Assembly (NCBI GenBank): GCA_030745285.1
Contig: JASLOV010000298.1
Location: forward strand, 1 to 9,056
Source: Dehalococcoidia bacterium
Lineage (GTDB): Bacteria > Chloroflexota > Dehalococcoidia > UBA2979
Direction: 5' to 3'
DNA: 9,056 nucleotides
In this document: one piece after another, positions 1 to 5,390 of the stretch
How the letters are laid out: the number at the start of each line of letters is the position of its first letter
Position numbering within the stretch: the stretch's first letter is position 1
Made by a program: the position numbers and the translations under genes
The notes under the pieces: generated by a model
The model's database searches: none
What the model was told of the DNA's origin: nothing
What the model saw: the letters and a program-made list of their open reading frames with translations, nothing else

Positions 1-555
1 CAGCCAGAAGAACGGGAATGAGATGCGGTTGTGGTAGATGTCGGTGTCGACGACTGCGCTGGCGATCTGGAAGCGGTCCTCGAAGTGGCTGAAGGGCATG
101 GTGGAGAGGCAAGAGTAGCCCTTCGGCGTCTTGATCGTCCACGGCGAAACGAACTTGTAGGCGGCGTTGTCGAGCGCACCCTCGGCGGCCGGGATGCCCT
201 CGGTCTGCCAGCCGGGGTGACTGCTGACGAGCTGCATCGCCCCGGGCCAGGAGAAGTACATTCGGCCGTTCTTGTACTCGTAGACGAAGTCGTTCCAGAG
301 CGGCAGCACGTAGCCGAGCGACATCGCATCGAGGAAGGGGACGCAGTTCTTGAACGTCGACCGCGGCGAGCTGCCGGTGACGGTGCCTTCCTCGTCGAGG
401 TCGACGCCCCAGGCGGGATCGCCGATGGTCGGTCTCGCGTCTTTGTACCAGCGAGGGACGGAGAGCACGGCCGGGGCGGGGTCGGGCGCCGCGCCGACGA
501 ACGGTTCGTCGATCACGAACTCGATATTCTTGAATCCGACCCTGTTGAACACCAT
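1..555 (-). CDS. Partial protein resembling a cyanophage/bacterial family of unknown function (possibly DUF6065)
   Basis: The reading frame is open on the minus strand from an ATG at 555 to the window edge (185 codons, C-terminus missing). A GGGGAGA Shine-Dalgarno lies about 6 bases upstream. The protein has a layout I associate with a family common in marine cyanophages: an early PRWYKD motif (residues 34-39), TFKNCVPFLDAMSLGY (67-82), a YFSWPG segment (100-105), SSHPGWQ (111-117), then KFVSPWTIKTPKGYSCL (134-150) and AVVDTDIYHNRISFPFFW (167-184). No signal peptide or membrane segment is seen. Function is not known to me. The DUF6065 label is from memory and uncertain. The base composition matches the neighbouring cellular genes, so if it is of phage origin it is long ameliorated. 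The gene follows DUF1697 on the same strand after about 115 bases, so they might be co-transcribed. Confidence 0.75.
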   Translation of the reverse strand, partial: MVFNRVGFKNIEFVIDEPFVGAAPDPAPAVLSVPRWYKDARPTIGDPAWGVDLDEEGTVTGSSPRSTFKNCVPFLDAMSLGYVLPLWNDFVYEYKNGRMYFSWPGAMQLVSSHPGWQTEGIPAAEGALDNAAYKFVSPWTIKTPKGYSCLSTMPFSHFEDRFQIASAVVDTDIYHNRISFPFFWL

Positions 556-670
556 TGCCGTCTCCCCGCTCACACCCGCCATCACGCGGGGAGCCCCCGC
601 AGCGGGGACGGTACGGCGGCGGCCGACGGGCACGCAAGCGCCCTCGACGCGGCTTCAGGGCGGGCAGGCT

Positions 671-1216
671 TCAGTCGATCGCGCGGGCCAGCTCCAGCAG
701 CTTCACGACCGTGCGCCAGTTGCGGCCTGTCGCCGCGGTGTCGAGGGCGCGCTCGACGGCGTCGAGCGTCAGCTTCGAGCGGCCGGCCCCGTTCGGGTAG
801 TGGACGTACAACTCGTGCCCGTTGAGCACGAATCTGTCCGGGGCGAACCGCGCCGGGTCGAGCCGGTCGACGGCGTTGCGGTCCGGCTGCGTCGCGAGGA
901 AGAGCACGTGGAGCTTCGCGTGGTCGTCCTCGTCCGCGGCGAACGGGTGCTGCACGGCCACGACCGCCCAATCACGCTCCGCGCGCACGAAGACGCTGAC
1001 CTCGAACCCGAAGTGGTCGAGCACCGCCTGTTCGAGCTGCGACGCCAGCGCCGGCTCATCGCCTTCGCTGGTGAATACGACATTGCCGCTCTGCACGTAG
1101 GTCGAGACCTGCTGGTGGCCGAGCGCCTCGACGATAGTACGCAGCGCGGCCATCGACACCTTGCGGCGGCCGCCGACGTTGACGCCACGCAGCAGAGCGA
1201 TGTGGGTCGCCGGCAT
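671..1216 (-). CDS. DUF1697 family protein
   Basis: This is a complete 181-residue protein, the usual family length. It opens with the diagnostic MPATHIALLRGVNVGGRRKV and continues with MAALR..VEALG, TYVQSGNVVF (around residues 40-49), and a C-terminal PNGAGRSKLTLDAVERAL and TGRNWRTVVKLLELA. These are hallmark DUF1697 blocks. The biochemical role of the family is not established; the proteins are cytosolic and common in Actinomycetota and Chloroflexota. I chose the ATG at 1216 over an in-frame TTG at 1228 because the family begins one or two residues before the ALLRG motif. In addition, a promoter -10 element occupies the TTG region. There is no Shine-Dalgarno, consistent with a leaderless transcript. 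The gene is divergent from the thiolase-like operon, with about 130 bases between them. Confidence 0.95.
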   Translation of the reverse strand: MPATHIALLRGVNVGGRRKVSMAALRTIVEALGHQQVSTYVQSGNVVFTSEGDEPALASQLEQAVLDHFGFEVSVFVRAERDWAVVAVQHPFAADEDDHAKLHVLFLATQPDRNAVDRLDPARFAPDRFVLNGHELYVHYPNGAGRSKLTLDAVERALDTAATGRNWRTVVKLLELARAID

Positions 1217-1222
1217 CGCCGA

Positions 1223-1251
1223 ATTCAAGCGGGACGCCGTTGCGCCGTCAA
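1223..1251 (-). promoter_or_regulatory. Candidate sigma-70 promoter for a leaderless DUF1697 mRNA
   Basis: On the minus strand TTGACG (1251-1246) is followed by exactly 17 bases and TTGAAT (1228-1223). The last base of the -10 lies 7 bases before the A of the ATG at 1216, so transcription would start at or next to the start codon. No ribosome-binding site precedes the ATG, which fits leaderless translation. This is a sequence-pattern inference with no transcript data. Confidence 0.5.
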
Positions 1252-1292
1252 GCCCGCCGCAGTCACGGAAACGAGCGGCAAGCCGGGCAACC

Positions 1293-1321
1293 TTGACAGC
1301 CTCGTGCGGCTACGTCAGGTT
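1293..1321 (+). promoter_or_regulatory. Weak candidate promoter of the thiolase-like/DUF35 operon
   Basis: A perfect -35 hexamer TTGACA (1293-1298) is followed after 17 bases by CAGGTT (1316-1321). The latter keeps only the A2 and T6 positions of the -10 consensus. A start near 1328 would give a leader of about 19 bases containing the GGAGG site. The match is marginal except for the -35. Confidence 0.28.
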
Positions 1322-1335
1322 CGCGGCACATGGCT

Positions 1336-1340
1336 GGAGG
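1336..1340 (+). promoter_or_regulatory. Ribosome binding site deciding the GTG start at 1347
   Basis: GGAGG at 1336-1340 stands 6 bases before the GTG at 1347 and 12 bases before the ATG at 1353. The spacing favours GTG. The resulting N-terminus (fMet-Thr-Met-Arg-Gly-Glu-Ala-Ala-Ile-Val-Gly) matches the usual start of this thiolase-like family. Confidence 0.7.
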
Positions 1341-1346
1341 TGCACG

Positions 1347-2474
1347 GTGACGATGAGGGGTGAAGCAGCGATCGTCGGCTTCTACGAGATGCCGACGGAA
1401 CGGGAGTACCCGGGGCGGAGCACCGTTTCCCTGCTGGCGGAGATCGCCCGTGGGGCGATCCGCGACGCCGGCCTGCGGCCGGAAGACATCGACGGCATCA
1501 TCGGCCAGGAGAGCCTGAACTCGATGACGCTGGCGGAGGTGCTGGGCGCGAAGCCGCGCTACACCGCCTCGATGACCGTGCACGGCGCGAGCGGGTCGAG
1601 CTCAATCTCAACGGCCTCGGCGATCGTCTCGGCCGGGCTGGCGAACTACGTGCTGTGCATCTTCGGGGAGTCGCGCGTGCGCAGCAGCTCGCGGGCCGTC
1701 GCCGCCACCGCGGCGGCGCGCGTGGGCGGCCCGGGAAGCCGCGGCGCCGAGTGGGAGGCGCCGTTCGGCCCGGTGATCGCCGCCAACGGCGGCTACGGGC
1801 TGATCAAGCAGCGCCACATGTTCGAGTACAGCACGAAGCAGGAGCAGTTCGCGAAGTGCGCCGTCGACGAGCGCTTCAACGCGCTGCTCAACCCGAACGC
1901 GATCTGGAAGGGCCAGCCGATCACGATCGACGACGTCCTCAACTCGCGATATACGAACGACCCGCTGCACCTGCTGGAGTGCGTCATGCCCTGCTCCGGA
2001 GGCGCGGCGGTGATTGTCACCTCGGCCGAGCGGGCGAAGGCGATGCCGAACCCGCCGGTCTACGTGCTGGGCGCCGGGGGACCGGCGACGCGGCACGACG
2101 CGATCTGGCAGGAAGAGGACGTGACGACGACGCCGGTGATCATGTCAGCCCCGATCGCGCTGCAGATGTCCGAGTACAGCGTCAACGACATCGAGTTCGC
2201 GGAGTTCTACGATTGCTACACGGCGCTGGTGATGGCGACGATCGAGGACGCCGGGTTCTGCCCGAAGGGCGAGGTTGGCGGCTTCTACGAGGACACCGAC
2301 ACGACGTACAAAGGCTCGTTGCCGATCAACACGGACGGCGGCCAGATCGCGGCCGGCCAGCCCGGCGGCAACGCCGGCGGTTTCCGCCACGTGATCGAGG
2401 CGACCCGCCAGATCATGGGTCGCGCCGACGAGAGGCAGGTCGAAAAGTCCGACCTCTGCATGGTGAATGGCTGA
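1347..2474 (+). CDS. Thiolase-fold acyl-CoA protein (SCP2-thiolase/lipid-transfer-like), ended by an in-frame TGA
   Basis: The 375-residue protein belongs to the thiolase-like/lipid-transfer family that pairs with DUF35 proteins in steroid side-chain and related CoA-thioester pathways. Visible blocks are RGEAAIVGFYE (N-terminal strand), LRPEDIDGII (43-52), HGASGSSSIS (79-88), ECVMPCSGGAAVIV (211-224), FYDCYTALVMATIEDAGFCPKGE (287-309), and LPINTDGGQIAAGQPGGNAGG (325-345). The catalytic cysteine of true thiolases falls at about Gly80. The usual GHP histidine is Gln (GQP), and the HDC histidine is Tyr288. The protein therefore should not be a classical thiolase. Ltp2-type retro-aldolases, which use tyrosines and need a DUF35 partner, are the closest functional idea (inference). 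Translation stops at a TGA (2472-2474) just after CMVNG, where relatives continue with a Gly-Gly motif and a final strand. The DUF35 gene follows. Confidence 0.88.
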   Translation: MTMRGEAAIVGFYEMPTEREYPGRSTVSLLAEIARGAIRDAGLRPEDIDGIIGQESLNSMTLAEVLGAKPRYTASMTVHGASGSSSISTASAIVSAGLANYVLCIFGESRVRSSSRAVAATAAARVGGPGSRGAEWEAPFGPVIAANGGYGLIKQRHMFEYSTKQEQFAKCAVDERFNALLNPNAIWKGQPITIDDVLNSRYTNDPLHLLECVMPCSGGAAVIVTSAERAKAMPNPPVYVLGAGGPATRHDAIWQEEDVTTTPVIMSAPIALQMSEYSVNDIEFAEFYDCYTALVMATIEDAGFCPKGEVGGFYEDTDTTYKGSLPINTDGGQIAAGQPGGNAGGFRHVIEATRQIMGRADERQVEKSDLCMVNG

Positions 2475-2531
2475 GGGGGCACCGCAAGCGTGATGACCAC
2501 GCTGGTGCTCGGTTCGAGCGCCACCCTCTAG
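2472..2531 (+). other. In-frame C-terminal tail of the thiolase-like gene beyond the TGA
   Basis: Reading on in the same frame through the TGA at 2472 gives GGTASVMTTLVLGSSATL and then a TAG at 2529-2531. The family normally ends with a NG-x-GG motif followed by a short hydrophobic strand of the type ATLVLG. The 18 residues therefore look like the genuine missing C-terminus, with the TGA standing at the x position. Possible causes are a nonsense mutation, a sequencing error (one base from TGG or CGA) or readthrough. No selenocysteine-type element was assessed. Confidence 0.7.
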
Positions 2532-2596
2532 ACCAGAGCCTCCACCGGGAGCAGATGCAGACCCATCGAACGACCGAAAACAGAGAGGAACGGACG

Positions 2597-3013
2597 ATGG
2601 CCGACTACACGAAGCCGCTGCCCCGACCTGAAGACCCGGAGCTGACACAGCCCTTCTGGGATGCCGCCAAGCGCCACGAACTGGTGATCCCGCGCTGCCG
2701 GCGCTGCAACGCCTACTTCTGGTACCCGCGGCCCGCCTGCCCGACCTGCCTGCGCGAGGACTGGAAGTGGACGCCGGTGAGCGGGCGCGGCCGCCTGCAC
2801 ACCTTCACCGTCGTGCGCCAGCCCAGTAACCCGAACTTCGAGCCCGACGTGCCCTACGCCTACGCCATCGTGCAGCTCGAGGAGGGCGTGCGCATGGTCT
2901 CGAACATCGTCGACTGCGAGATCCCGGACGGCCTGGCCGTGGACATGCCTCTCAAAGCCTCGTACGACGACGTGGCGGACGAGTGGACGCTGGTGAAGTT
3001 CAAGCCCGCCTAG
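2597..3013 (+). CDS. DUF35 zinc-ribbon/OB-fold protein, partner of the thiolase-like enzyme
   Basis: The 138-residue protein has the standard two-part architecture. A helical start (PELTQPFWDAAKRHELVIPRC) leads into a rubredoxin-like zinc ribbon with Cys34, Cys37, Cys48 and Cys51 (C-x2-C-x10-C-x2-C). A C-terminal OB fold follows (GRGRLHTFTVVRQP, PYAYAIVQLEEGVRMVSNIV, VDMPLKASYDD). Such proteins bind thiolase-like partners and help hold the acyl-CoA substrate, as in ChsH2-DUF35 with Ltp2. The ATG at 2597 has a clear AGAGAGGA site 7 bases upstream. The gene lies 122 bases after the upstream TGA but only 65 bases after the TAG that would end a full-length partner, and they form one operon. It ends at a TAG (3011-3013) and is convergent with the HAD gene. 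Confidence 0.93.
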   Translation: MADYTKPLPRPEDPELTQPFWDAAKRHELVIPRCRRCNAYFWYPRPACPTCLREDWKWTPVSGRGRLHTFTVVRQPSNPNFEPDVPYAYAIVQLEEGVRMVSNIVDCEIPDGLAVDMPLKASYDDVADEWTLVKFKPA

Positions 3014-3056
3014 CTACGCCATAGCGGGCGGGCGGCAGGCGAGCCGCGCCGCACCC

Positions 3057-3413
3057 CTAGTCCCCGCGCAGCCCATCGAGCAGGCGCGCCTCGGCGTCCA
3101 CGAGCGCGTCGAGGAATTCGAAGCCGGCCTGCTCCGCCATCGCGCGGTCCACCTCGGTGTCGCCGACATGGAGGTAGTGGTCGGCGGAGAAGGATTCGCG
3201 TACGTGGTCGAGGTGCTGCTTCAGCACGGTGAACATCATCGGCACGCCGTGCGTCTCCCACATCTCGCGCTGAATGCGCACCGGACGGTCGGAGCAGCTG
3301 CCGATCACGATGCCGAGCTCGTGCGCCTCCCACACCGTGGCGAGCGTGATGGCGCCGGGCGGGTCGCCGACTTCGAGCGTGCCGTCGATGTCGAAGCTGA
3401 TCACACGCTGCAT
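3057..3413 (-). CDS. Small HAD-superfamily hydrolase
   Basis: The 118-residue protein carries the HAD motifs in order. Motif I is SFDIDGTL with nucleophile Asp8 and acid/base Asp10. Motif II is the GSCSDRP segment, with a Ser at about 39-41. Motif III is Lys65 (VLKQHL), and motif IV is HVGDTEVDRAMAEQAGF with Asp85 and Asp89. The short distance between motif I and Lys65 leaves no room for a C1 cap, so it is a capless phosphohydrolase acting on an unknown, probably exposed, phosphate. The ATG at 3413 follows an AAAGG site. Its first 13 bases overlap the end of the MoaD-like gene on the same strand, which implies translational coupling. Substrate cannot be predicted. Confidence 0.9.
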   Translation of the reverse strand: MQRVISFDIDGTLEVGDPPGAITLATVWEAHELGIVIGSCSDRPVRIQREMWETHGVPMMFTVLKQHLDHVRESFSADHYLHVGDTEVDRAMAEQAGFEFLDALVDAEARLLDGLRGD

Positions 3414-3745
3414 TGTCTACCTTTCGCATGGCCGCTCTTCGGGGCCGCTCTTGAGGTTCTCCAGACCGCCGGCTCGGTCCCCACGCCGCCGCCGATGGCC
3501 GGGATCAGAAAGATCTCCGCGTCCTCGTCGATGGGGACGACCATGCCACCCTCAACCACTGAGCCGTTGACGGCAACGGCGAGCTGAGGGCGGATGCGAT
3601 CCTCCTCCACGATCTGCTCCTTGAGGCCGGGGTACTCGGCATCGAGCGCGTCGAACACCTGGCGCAGCGTTGCGCCCGACGCCTGCACGCGGTCGCGCCC
3701 GCCTGCCAGCGGACGCAGGTTCGCCGACAGGTACACGATTGCCAC
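3401..3745 (-). CDS. MoaD/ThiS-like ubiquitin-fold sulfur carrier with an atypical C-terminal tail
   Basis: Residues 1-87 match the MoaD family: MAIVYLSANLRPLAGG, ATLRQVFDALDAEYPGLKEQI, LAVAVNGSVVEGG, and DEDAEIFLIPAIGGG. In this family the protein normally ends at the Gly-Gly, which is thiocarboxylated to deliver sulfur to molybdopterin or another acceptor. Here the glycines (85-87) are followed by 27 residues, rich in Arg and Ala, that run into the HAD gene. Unless the tail is removed the carrier could not be activated. The start is a GTG at 3745 with no good Shine-Dalgarno. The frame stays open for 31 more codons upstream without a start, to a TAG at 3841-3839, so the true 5' context may have been altered. 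The nearby molybdenum hydroxylase gives a functional context, though it is 5 kb away. Confidence 0.85.
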   Translation of the reverse strand: MAIVYLSANLRPLAGGRDRVQASGATLRQVFDALDAEYPGLKEQIVEEDRIRPQLAVAVNGSVVEGGMVVPIDEDAEIFLIPAIGGGVGTEPAVWRTSRAAPKSGHAKGRQCSV

Positions 3746-3814
3746 GGCTGCACCGATCGCGTCTGCTTCGCTCTGTCTGTCGTCCGAGGGCAGCTCGTCG
3801 ATGTCGAAGGAATG

Positions 3815-3927
3815 GGCAGCCCAAGGCTGCCTACGGTACTACGGGACTGGCGACGCTCTGGTCAGAGGACATCGCCCTTGGACGCCGTGGGGCGGCGTGA
3901 AACGCTCGTGCCGCTAGCCCCCGCTAG
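3815..3927. repeat. Cluster of three short hairpins at the edge of the accessory DNA
   Basis: Three perfect inverted repeats follow one another: GGCAGCC/GGCTGCC (3815-3821 and 3825-3831, 3-base loop), ACGCCG/CGGCGT (3882-3887 and 3893-3898, 5-base loop), and CTAGC/GCTAG (3914-3918 and 3923-3927, 4-base loop). None is followed by a T-run, so they do not look like intrinsic terminators. They occupy the otherwise gene-less stretch 3746-4166 together with the 52-bp repeat. I see no coding signal there. Confidence 0.45.
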
Positions 3928-3952
3928 GTGCAGATCCAGTTCGAATAGCTCC

Positions 3953-4004
3953 ACCCGTTCTGGCTCTAACTTAGGAAGTGGTACAAAGACCGGGGGCAGG
4001 TCAC
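3953..4004. repeat. 52-bp direct repeat, left copy
   Basis: The block from ACCCGT to GTCAC, with core GGTACAAAGACCGGGGGCAG, recurs at 7884-7935 in the same orientation with 49 of 52 bases identical (three transitions, all in the left half). Similarity stops on both sides. Read on the minus strand it starts TGACCTGCCCCCGG, which is reminiscent of the TG-starting C-rich ends of some IS3-family elements or of REP-type repeats. No transposase is present, so the identity of the parent element is inference. It contains a small GACC/GGTC stem (3987-4001). Confidence 0.8.
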
Positions 4005-4166
4005 CCACGTCGCTGACAGATGGATGGCAGACCATCTTGCTCGCCGGCTCGAAGTGCCCTGCGGTGGTCTATCGTCATCGTTGAGGTTCGCTCGGCCCGA
4101 GTGAGCCACTTGAGGAGGCCCCAGTGACTTCCGTAGGGCTCTGCGTCTACGGCCCGGGACCAGATT

Positions 4167-4898
4167 GTGGATGACCAGGAGGTTGTCGCACGACTCACAT
4201 CGAAGAGGTTCCTGTCGGAGATCCATGCTGCGCTGTGGGAGGAGCCGTTCATGAATCGCGGGCTTCCCGACCCCGGGTGGAGCTGCAGGGACCACGCTCT
4301 GTTGACCGCTGGGATATTGGGCATCGAGGGCATACAGAGTCGATTCATTTACGGCAGGACGATGTTCCTTCGAGGGTTTCGAGGCATCGGGCAAGAGCTG
4401 ACGGCGGAGAGCGACCATCGCTGGCTTGAGGCAGACTCTCTCGGGCTGGTGGACTTGAGCCCGCAGGTGCGCCGCCCTCGGGGCGGCTCCCCGGCGACGT
4501 GGCCGGGGGTGGACTTTGAAGCACTGATCGGTGAGTGGCTGCCTGTAGGCTCAGGCACGCATGAGGTCTGCTTCAGTGGAGAGGAGTACGCCCGCAAGGT
4601 CGCCGAGTGGAGCCACAGGCCCGACGAGTCAGTTGCCCTCTACTACCAAGAACGGGTGTCAGGACTCTCACCACAACACATCTCCTCCCCGAACGAGGTC
4701 ATTGACTCACCACTGGGCGTCTGGCTGGAACGATTCAACGACCCCGAACTCTATGCGAAGGCGATCCTCCACTTCTCGGATCGCTTCAACGACAGAGGCG
4801 CCTCGGCGGGAATCGCCAACAAGGCCGTGTTGTGGAGGAATATCGCTTCGCGTTCGGCTGGGGCGGTCGATCAGGTGCTTGGTCTGCTGTTCCCGTGA
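4167..4898 (+). CDS. Orphan protein with transglutaminase-like (papain-fold) Cys-His-Asp signature
   Basis: The 243-residue protein begins with a GTG at 4167; an in-frame TAG at 4134 excludes a much longer start, and the ribosome site is weak. Residues 36-60 (PGWSCRDHALLTAGILGIEGIQSRF) resemble the nucleophile helix of transglutaminase-like proteins, with Cys40. Residues 82-98 (SDHRWLEADSLGLVDLS) resemble the His-strand and Asp-strand, with His84 and Asp90 or Asp96. The C-terminal half (residues 130-243) is mostly helical in appearance and unrecognised. There is no signal peptide or membrane segment, so a cytosolic cysteine protease or amidase-like role is possible. GC content is visibly lower than in the metabolic genes and the gene stands alone, just right of a repeat. 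I do not recognise a named family. The reading frame has coherent protein-like composition, so I consider it real. Confidence 0.65.
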   Translation: MDDQEVVARLTSKRFLSEIHAALWEEPFMNRGLPDPGWSCRDHALLTAGILGIEGIQSRFIYGRTMFLRGFRGIGQELTAESDHRWLEADSLGLVDLSPQVRRPRGGSPATWPGVDFEALIGEWLPVGSGTHEVCFSGEEYARKVAEWSHRPDESVALYYQERVSGLSPQHISSPNEVIDSPLGVWLERFNDPELYAKAILHFSDRFNDRGASAGIANKAVLWRNIASRSAGAVDQVLGLLFP

Positions 4899-5027
4899 GA
4901 GAACGTTTGGCCCATCCGGACGGTGGCGGCCCTGTCGTCCTCGTTCGGACCCGTAGAACGCGAAGTGGGGCGGAACTCATCACCGCCCACTCGCGAACGG
5001 CGTAGTGAGGCCGCTGCATGACGGGTG

Positions 5028-5387
5028 CGTTGGGGCGCGGGCGCGTACTATCTGCCCCGCCTGGCCGGGCTGGGACGAGCGCCCGAGTTTGCCTACACCG
5101 GCCACCTCGACGCCGAGCGGGCGTACGAGTGGGGCGTGCTCAACAAGCTCGTCCCCCACGAGCAGCTCGAGGCCGAGGTGCGGCGGCTCTGCGACGACAT
5201 CATCAAGGCGCCGCCGCTCGTGCAGTGGAACAACAAGCGAGTGATCCGCGCGGCGATGGACAGCACGCTCGAGACGACGGCGGTGCTGACCTCGAACGCC
5301 TCCGGCATCCTCGCCTCCTCCGAGGACGCCACGGAGGCGCGGCAGGCGCTGGTGGAACGGCGCGACCCGGTGTTTAAGGGGCGGTAG
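5028..5387 (+). pseudogene. Enoyl-CoA hydratase/isomerase, C-terminal fragment
   Basis: About 119 residues match the C-terminal half of the crotonase family: WGAGAYYLPRLAGLGRAPEFAYTG, then the typical HLDAERAYEWGVLNKLVPHEQLEAEVRRL (the A-x2-G-LVN-x-VV segment), a helix with PPLVQWNNKRVIRAAMD, and the closing SEDATEARQALVERRDPVFKGR. The N-terminal 130-140 residues, which hold the CoA-binding and oxyanion-hole regions and the first catalytic Glu, are absent. In frame, a TGA lies only three codons upstream (5019). A GTG at 5025 is the first possible start, with no ribosome site. The family match therefore begins abruptly at about 5028, which marks a junction with the accessory DNA. It ends with TAG 5385-5387, three bases from the stop of the convergent amidohydrolase. 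Confidence 0.88.
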
Positions 5388-5390
5388 TCT

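Noticed and set aside
440..460. Third copy of the repeat core (CTTTGTACCAGC near 445)
   Set aside because: Only 12 bases match and they encode the conserved WYKD motif of the first gene; surrounding bases differ, so it is coincidence.
31..825. Long plus-strand open frame at the left end
   Set aside because: Low-complexity Arg/Gly/Ala translation typical of a GC-rich antisense frame; the minus strand carries recognisable proteins over the same bases.
350..1363. 337-codon plus-strand open frame
   Set aside because: It covers two minus-strand genes with clear family motifs; it has no recognisable domain and is a compositional shadow.
1655..3013. A 452-codon frame that seems to fuse the DUF35 protein to a long N-terminal region
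   Set aside because: The N-terminal part is an Arg-rich shadow of the thiolase-like gene in another frame; the DUF35 protein has its own ATG and ribosome site at 2597.
3953..4004. Integron attC site
   Set aside because: Neither copy shows the GTTRRRY and RYYYAAC core pair in proper spacing, and no integrase is visible.
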